A DNA stretch of 64,000 nucleotides, taken from positions 930,001-994,000 of the forward strand of contig WSYJ01000186.1 of assembly GCA_020186115.1 (NCBI GenBank). The letters run 5' to 3'. The notes beneath the pieces are model-generated. The model saw nothing but the letters and a program-made list of their open reading frames with translations. It searched no databases and was not told where the DNA came from. The DNA is from Histomonas meleagridis (lineage: Eukaryota; Parabasalia; Tritrichomonadida; Dientamoebidae). This document shows positions 57,670-64,000 of this stretch, in pieces. Position 1 is the first letter of the stretch; every line of letters begins with the position of its first letter. The position numbers and the translations under genes were made by a program.

Positions 57670-60600
57670 TTAAGTATGTTTGTGAAGTAAGTCTAGTATT
57701 TCTTTGAAATTTTTATTCGTTTCTGCTATTTTAAGTGCTGTCCAAAATATTTTAAATAATTTCCAAATATTATTTTGAGATTCTAAATTATTAAAATAAA
57801 TTTTAAATAAAACTTATAAATATTTTTGGCATTAATATCAATTCCTTCTTGTTCAAGAAGTAATTGAGCTGTTTCTTTGTGAAAGAATGATAAAGCTGTT
57901 AGAAGAGCTGTATTAAACAAATAAAATAATTACCAAATATAACTTTGAAATGTCAAATTATACAAACAAATTTCAAAAAAATAATAAAAATATCTTGTAC
58001 ATTAATATCAATTCCTTTTTGTTTAAGAAGTAATTTAACTATTTCGTTATATCCTCTGTTAGATGCCCAAATAAGTGCTGTTTTAAATAATTTAAATAAT
58101 TTCCAAATATTATTTTGAAACAGAAAATTATTAAAATAAAATATAAATCAATCAAATAAATATCTTTAGCATTAACATCAATTCTTTCTTGTTCAAGAAG
58201 TAACTTAACTATTTCTGTGTGACCCTCCATAGTTGCTTTCATAAGTGCTGTCCAAAATAATTTAAATAATTTCCAAATATTATTTTGAAATACAAAATTA
58301 TTAAAATAAATTTGAAATAAAATAAATAAATACCTTTTGCGTTAATATCAGTTTTTTCATATTCAATAAGTAGTTTGGCTATTTCTGTGTTACCTCTATT
58401 TGACATCATTATAAGTGCCGTATTAAATAATAGTAATAATTTTCAAATGTTTTTTTGGAATAAAAAACTATGAGAATAAGTATCAAATAAAATTATTAAA
58501 TATTTCTTTCATTAACATTAATTTCTTCTTTTTCAAGAAGTAACTTAACTATTTCCGCGTTTTCTCTGTTAATAGCAATGTCAAACGCGGAGTCAAATAA
58601 ATTAATTAAATTTTAAATATAATTTTAAAATATAAAAATATTAAAATAGATTTTAAATCATTTAAATAAATATCTTTAGCATTAATATCAATTCCTTCTT
58701 GTTCAAGAAGTAATTTAACTATTTCTGAGTGTTTATTTATAACTGCAATCATAAGTGCTGTATTAAATAAATTAAATAATTTCTAAATATCACTAAAAAT
58801 TATCATATAAATAAAACAAATTTTAAACAAAATAAAACAACATTTTTGAGGTTAACATTTATTCCTTCATGTTCAAGAAGTAATTTAACTATTTCTATAT
58901 TACCTTGTCTAGAAGCTAAAAAAAGTGCTGTATTAAATAATTTTTATGTTTTCCAAATATTATTCCAAAATATCAAACAAACAAAACAAATAATATTTAT
59001 ATAAAATAAAAATTTTTAATATTAACATCAATATCTTTTTGATTTAAAAGTAAATTTACAATTTCTATATCATCATTTTTAACTGCATAAAAAAGTGCTG
59101 TATTATTAAGTTTAATCAAATTCCAAATATTTTATTAAAATTTCAAATAATTAAATCAATTTTTAAGAATTAATAATTATCATCTTTAATATTGATTTTA
59201 ATGTTATTTTGTTGAAGTAAAAAGTTAACAATTTCATAATTTTCATTTGATGATGCAACAATAAGTGGTGTTTGAAATATTAAATTTAAATTCCATTTTA
59301 AAAATTGAATCATCAAATAATTAATTCAAATTCTTTTTAATTTGAAAAAAAATCTTTCGCATTTATATTAGCTTTTTTTTCAAGAAGGTATTGAATAATA
59401 TCAATGCTGTCATTAAAAGTTGCTAATATAATTGGAATGTCTTTTAATTTAAATAAATGCCTATTAATATCTTAATAAACATTTAAAAAGAATGAAATTC
59501 TAAATTAAAATTTTAAATATTTTTCATCTTGACATTAATTTTCATTTGTTCTACTAAATATTTAACTATTTCTAGATTTCCTGAATACATAGATTCAAAT
59601 ATTATATCTTTTGGCGGATTTTTATTTTTCTCAATATTATAATGCAAAAATAAATATAAATTTCCAATTCTTACTGTCTTAAATAAAAGTTCTTCAGAAA
59701 ATTTCATTCCTTTTTCGAATAAAAATGATAAAATTTCATAATTAAAACTTGAAATACATTTTAAACCATATGAATTAAGATTTGATACATCAAACATTTC
59801 TTTTTTATTTTCATAAAGATAATAAAAGATATCATTTCGATGAAACATAATTGCTGTTTCAAATCCATTTTCAAATGATAAATGTTTTTGTTCACATAAA
59901 CGAATAATTCCTTCATTTCCACCTGCAATTGCATATCTACTTGCATTATTTGCATTTGCATCATTTATTAGTAAATATTTAAAACATTTAGTTGAACCAA
60001 AAAATGCTGCATAATCAATTAATGAAACATTATTATGATTAATGTATGAACATCTTTCATAAATTGATTTTGGAATTGTTTGATCAAAATCAAAATTTGT
60101 TTGAGATGATATTTCTTGAAGTTTTTCTATTTCATCATTTCGAATAATTTTTGCAATTTCATTCGGATTATTTCCTTCTTTAATTAATTGCTTATGTAAT
60201 TCCCAATCATTATTTGAAAGTTCTTCAATATTTTTTCTAAATAACATTATATCATTAAATTTAGAATATTCTTTTTCTTTAAAATAATGTGCAAAATAAC
60301 ATGTTTTAAACTTTTTAACATATTTTGGATTTATCATTTTCTCTTCAATCATTTTGTTAATAAGGTAATATGATGTTTGATATTTAGAACTAAGTCTTAT
60401 TGCTGATAATATTTCTTTAATTAAATCATTATTATTAAATAAAGTTTCCTTTTTTGCTTGAATTGCTTTTAAAAAAGTTAGAATCAAATCACCCTTATAA
60501 TTTCGAGAAATAAGAGATGAGCAAACTGACATTTGAATTATAACATGAAGAAATGTTTTTGAATATTCATCATCAAAATTATTTAAAATATTTTCTACCG

Positions 60601-60688
60601 ATGATTCTATGTTTCCTTCGTTCAAACCATAGATAATGTGATCAGATAATTCAAGGTATTTTAAGTAATTTTTATTATTTTTTTCCAT
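57670..60688 (-). CDS. Large DUF3447-type ankyrin gene with about 11 inserts
   Basis: The long 5' block (60688 to about 59519, ~390 codons) gives the full DUF3447 pattern: LSDHIIYGLNEGNIES, RNDEIEKLQEISSQTNFDFD, YAAFFGSTKCFKYLLIN, YAIAGGNEGIIRLCEQ and FHRNDIFYYLYENK. Eleven ankyrin units follow downstream on the minus strand, beginning near 59446, 59275, 59103, 58934, 58760, 58593, 58421, 58245, 58081, 57915 and 57743. Each has a TAL-type start and IVKLLLEQ-type second helix. AT-rich inserts separate all of them. The last unit ends EILDLLHKHT and TAA at 57670-57672. No unit contains a stop. Removal of the inserts would yield about 730 residues. Likely a protein-binding scaffold; trichomonads have hundreds of such genes of unknown role. 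Confidence 0.65.
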
Positions 60689-60796
60689 TAAAAATTATAA
60701 TTATAAACTTGACCAATGAAGCTTCATTTTGTATAGTTTATAGACATTATCGACTTTTTATATAAAATTCATAAAAAAATTTAAACTAATTTACCA

Positions 60797-61206
60797 ATTT
60801 ATTATAATGAATTTCGTGAAAGAATTCACTAAAGTGCATTTTCAATTTATTATAATGAATTTAGTGAAAAGAATTCACAAAGTGCATTTTCAATTTATTA
60901 TAATGAATTTAGTGAAAAGAATTCACAAAGTGCATTTTCAATTTATTATAATGAATTTAGTGAAAGAATTCACCAAAGTGCATTTTCAATTTATTATAAT
61001 GAATTTAGTGAAAGAATTCACAAAGTGCATTTTCAATTTATTATAATGAATTTAGTGAAAAGAATTCACCAAAGTGCATTTTCAATTTATTATAATGAAT
61101 TTAGTGAAAGAATTCATCAAAGTGCATTTTCAATTTATTATAATGAATTTCGTGAAAGAATTCACCAAAGTGCATTTTCAATTTATTATAATGAATTTAG
61201 TGAAAA
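60797..61206. repeat. Minisatellite, 48-bp unit, 8.6 copies
   Basis: Eight full units and one partial, each AATTTATTATAATGAATT, then (T)AGTGAAAGAATTCAC and CAAAGTGCATTTTC, 47-49 bases long. Units differ by single A or C insertions and a few substitutions. Each unit contains the near-palindrome GTGAA(A)GAATTCAC. It lies upstream of the ankyrin gene (start 60688) and just after the 3' end of the beta-helix gene. Open frames within it are by-products of the repeat. Confidence 0.95.
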
Positions 61207-61245
61207 CTTATTTGAACTTTTATTGAAATGCATTTCATTCAATTG

Positions 61246-63715
61246 CTATGCGATTGGTTCACCATTTTCATTCACGTTATCCTTCGCATCGTATCGCGAG
61301 TTGGCTGCAACTTGCACAAAACTTCCTTTCTCGCGCATTTCTCCAATAACATTTTCACTAATTTTCGCGTAACTGTTATTCGACAAGTTGACTGCGTAAA
61401 TATGCCCTGCGCCAATAGTGTTCCGCGTGATATCTGCTTTACTTCCATTCGTAACGCGAATCGCCGAACGGCCGCATGACTGAAACTTCGAGTTGTTAAT
61501 CTTAAGGAGTCCCTGGTGATCGACTTCGATGCCGTAGTACGGAAAGTTCATGAAGATGCACGAATCAATAACAACATTCAACGATGTGATCTTAATCGCT
61601 ATTTGCGACGTCTGAAGAATTTTCTTCGAATCGTTGTTCCGCGTCGCACCAACAAATGTACTTCCGCTAAATTTACTGCTGCGGCACTTTTGGATGTAAA
61701 CAGAAAAACTTTTGCCGCACGTGTAGAAGTTGCTGTCGCTGACGTTCAGTTCGACGCCTTGGCCGTCGGTCAGAATGGCGCGTTCGCTGCATTTAGTAAA
61801 GATGCATTTGTTAACATTAAAAATAGAACTTTGCGTACATTCAATCGCGGAGTAACACTCTTGGCAACTAATCCCATTAATATTAAAATTACTATGCTCA
61901 AGACCCATAACACAAAATTGCGCATTGTCATTAAAGTCAACTTGTTCTATATTGATATTACTATGATCACTTCCAACAATACATTGCGTGTTACGGCGAA
62001 AATGACAATTATTTAATGTAATGTTCGCGTTGCCTAACGCTTTCAATGATAACTGATTGAACTCCCACGTGCAGTTCGTGAAGCGGCCTTGGCTGTCTTC
62101 ATTAAATAGAAGCGCCTGTTGCTCTGCTTTGTAGAAGTGCGACCCTGTGGCTTCAAATATGCTATGATTAATAGAATGAATTTGTAACGATTTGTTCCCA
62201 TAAACATTCGAATCTTGCAAACGAATCAAACACGTTTCCTTGTTAAAGATGCCGAACTTTTCATTGTTATAAATGCTCGTTCGAATCGCATGAACTTCTG
62301 AGCCTTCCATGCAATAAATACCAAATTGCTTGTTCCCGAAGATTTCTGAATCAATAATTCGAACTAATGAAATACGGTCTGGAACTTGTTGAACATTATG
62401 CATGACGCAAAGTCCGTTTTGTTTGTTGTTACATATGTTACATCGACGAATGTTTAAGCGACAGTTGGTTTCAACCACAACGCCATTGTCATTATCTTTA
62501 ATCAAATTATTAATTAATGTCCCAATGCTTCCTTGCGACACGCGAACCCCGCCTTTGTTGTTATATATTTCATTGTTATTTAATACAAATTTTTCTGCTG
62601 AACGTGCATTAAATCCAAATTCTTTGTTGTTAATGATCTTGTTGCCTGTGATAACACCTTTGCTTCCCGCTTGTAAGATGATGCCACTCGTTTTACACCC
62701 ATTAATTTGCGACGATTGAATAAGCGGAGTGGCGCCTTCGTGAATAATAACGCCAGAGCCAACTTCAGACTTAATGTTGCATCGTAAAATCATTCCGTGC
62801 GAATGAGGACGAAAGACAATCGTAGAATCAATTTGCTTACAGTCAACAATTAAACACGTCGCATCACTCCCAACAACAATAGCATTGTTCTCATTCGTTG
62901 GCTTATGAAAGATGCACGAATCAAACAAACTCCGACTGAATGGCATCAGCGATGTCGTGGTGTAATTAGTCGCAAAGAATTGGCATTGCCGTGACGTAAT
63001 ACGCGCATTGTTCTCTGCTCGAACGCATCCTGCACATGATGAACGTAATATACAATTGTCTAACTCTAAAACACCAAATGATGAACGCGCACAATATGAA
63101 TCCCCTGGCGTATTACATGTTAAAGTAATACCAACAATACGACAACAATTCGCTTTAAGAATAACACAATCAAAAATAACGGCTTCGATGACTGTGTCTT
63201 GCGGATTGGACCGCTCTTCAAATGATCGAATTTCTAAAGAACGATCTAATATAATGGACTCTTTATAAACACCACGATGGAGAATAATGCTTTCACCGGG
63301 CATAGATAATGAAATAGCTTCAGAAATGGTTTTGACACTATCAGGAAATTCGCCTGTGCAATCAACATGTCGAACTTTTTCAGAACGAATTTCTTCAAAT
63401 GTGGATCGATATGAAATAGAATAAATTTGTTCATTGATAGATGCCATTAAATTAGTGTCATCTTCTTCTTCGTTTGTAACAACAAACTTACTAGGTCGAA
63501 CTGTACATTGATATTCACCTCCAGATACTTTAGTAATAATTTGTTGTGTTGACACTTGATCATAATTGTTATAAACTGCTCCCCATCTTTAAAGACTTAC
63601 TAATAAGTTCAGAATATTTTGGAACACCAATAAGTTCATCATCTTCTTCTTGAACAAATGTTTCTTGAATAATGGAATCAAAAAATTTTTCTGCTTCTCC
63701 TACTGCATCAGTCAT
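61246..63715 (-). CDS. Right-handed parallel beta-helix protein, one frameshift near the start
   Basis: From about 63589 to 61246 some 780 codons are open. They give more than 20 PbH1-type coils: repeated GI-x-(L/V)-x-x-x-(A/S) and N-N-x-I patterns such as GSKGVITGNKIINN, GGVRVSQGSIGTLINNLI and SAIRVTNGSKADITRNTI, as in the CASH/FBXO11-like fold. This frame has no ATG before a TAA at 63589-63591. Directly upstream, in another frame, ATG at 63715 opens MTDAVGEAEKFFDSIIQETF, then EEDDELIGVPKYSELISKSL, which runs into the overlap. One base change in length near 63587 (TTTAAAGATGGGG) joins both parts in frame. So the gene starts at 63715 and carries a frameshift, an assembly error or a recoding site. 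Ligand unknown; such helices bind carbohydrates or proteins. Confidence 0.75.
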
Positions 63716-64000
63716 TTTTTTTTAATTTTTAAAACTATTTTGGCAAAAAACGGTTTCTCTTCATTGTCACTTTTATGTTTATTTCTTTATCATTTTTTAT
63801 TTCGCCATTAAAAATATTATTTATAATATTTCTTTATTATTTGTTCATAAGAAACATTTCAAATGGTGTAAATTTTATAACATTTTTGATATTAATTCTT
63901 TCTTTATTTTGCATAATACAAATTTGAAGTTTGAGGATAATTTTGATGTATTTTTAACAAAAGGAAATTGTTTTAAAAAATTTTTAGTATGCCATATACA
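63716..64000. other. Right end, upstream region of the beta-helix gene
   Basis: About 285 AT-rich bases. AACGGTTTCTCTTCATTGTCAC at about 63757-63778, broken here only by type, contains an M3-like box followed by an initiator-like TCATTGTC on the plus strand; on the minus strand it is the inverted box of the beta-helix gene. No gene is complete here. Confidence 0.4.

Noticed and set aside
60807-61372. Open frames within the minisatellite (HFQFIIMNLVK-type repeats) as a protein
   Set aside because: They exist only because the 48-base unit has a length divisible by three; single-base changes between units shift the frame, and there is no start context.
1-64000. CRISPR arrays, operons or other bacterial features
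   Set aside because: No array of spaced direct repeats and no polycistronic layout; the minisatellite is continuous without spacers, and the gene content is eukaryotic.

Overview
This window looks like nuclear DNA of a parabasalid protist, most likely a Tritrichomonas or Trichomonas relative. It is very AT-rich. Most genes are short-spaced and without introns, on both strands. Several starts sit directly behind trichomonad-type initiator (TCA-Py-T-T/A) and Myb-like M3 (ACGGTTA) promoter motifs. Gene content fits: DUF3447-type ankyrin proteins of the kind hugely expanded in Trichomonas, a Tvmar-like mariner, Rab GTPases ending in CxC, a secreted M15 peptidase and PqiA-like membrane proteins. 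The code is standard: TGA ends the Rab-type gene at 14105-14689 right after its prenylation motif.

Layout. 0.2-7.9 kb: a small hypothetical gene, an Old Yellow Enzyme-family oxidoreductase, a PROPPIN (Atg18/WIPI) protein, a secreted M15 peptidase and a Naa35/Mak10-like protein. 8.0-9.7 kb: a 1.7-kb pogo-like DNA transposon with perfect 41-bp terminal repeats but a broken transposase. 10-12 kb: an ankyrin gene with a nonsense codon, cut off by a decayed mariner (12.1-13.3 kb). 14-27.6 kb: housekeeping genes (Rab-type GTPase, UBFD1-like, RPB2, small ankyrin gene, DHHC acyltransferase, NQO-type flavoprotein, GINS Psf1, a degenerate GTPase, a TULIP/PqiA-like membrane protein). 28.5-32.3 kb: a large ankyrin gene. 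33-35.3 kb: two convergent BET proteins (bromodomain + ET). 35.75-42.18 kb: tRNA-Ile and, abutting it, a 6.3-kb non-LTR retrotransposon of the restriction-like-endonuclease type. 42.6-57.3 kb: CARMIL-like LRR protein, ribosomal protein eL6, Vps20/CHMP6, a third bromodomain protein, a probable mRNA-export adaptor, an ankyrin protein without inserts, an LRR-PP2C phosphatase, tRNA-Gly, a LisH-like protein, an ankyrin relic, API5, Rab6 and RhoGDI. 57.7-60.7 kb: another large ankyrin gene. 60.8-61.2 kb: a minisatellite. 61.2-63.7 kb: a parallel beta-helix protein.

The most unusual signal is in the ankyrin genes at 10.0, 19.9, 28.5 and 57.7 kb. After the N-terminal block, the ankyrin coding units (about 90 bp each) are separated by very AT-rich inserts, mostly 55-85 bp, at the same residue position, just before the Thr-Ala/Pro-Leu start of the repeat. 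About 34 inserts are visible. They shift frame or contain stops, resemble one another and lack consistent GT...AG ends and the trichomonad ACTAAC branch/3' motif. They behave like introns of an undescribed type, or some other class of removed sequence. A second strong observation is the retrotransposon, which sits exactly at the 3' end of the tRNA gene and is flanked by an imperfect 35-bp duplication that includes the last 14 bases of the tRNA gene.

Functionally the ordinary genes form no pathway cluster. Themes are membrane traffic (two Rabs, RhoGDI, ESCRT-III, PROPPIN, DHHC), chromatin and transcription (BET proteins, RPB2, Psf1) and selfish DNA in the accessory stretches between them. All assignments are by eye from motifs; no database search was run.
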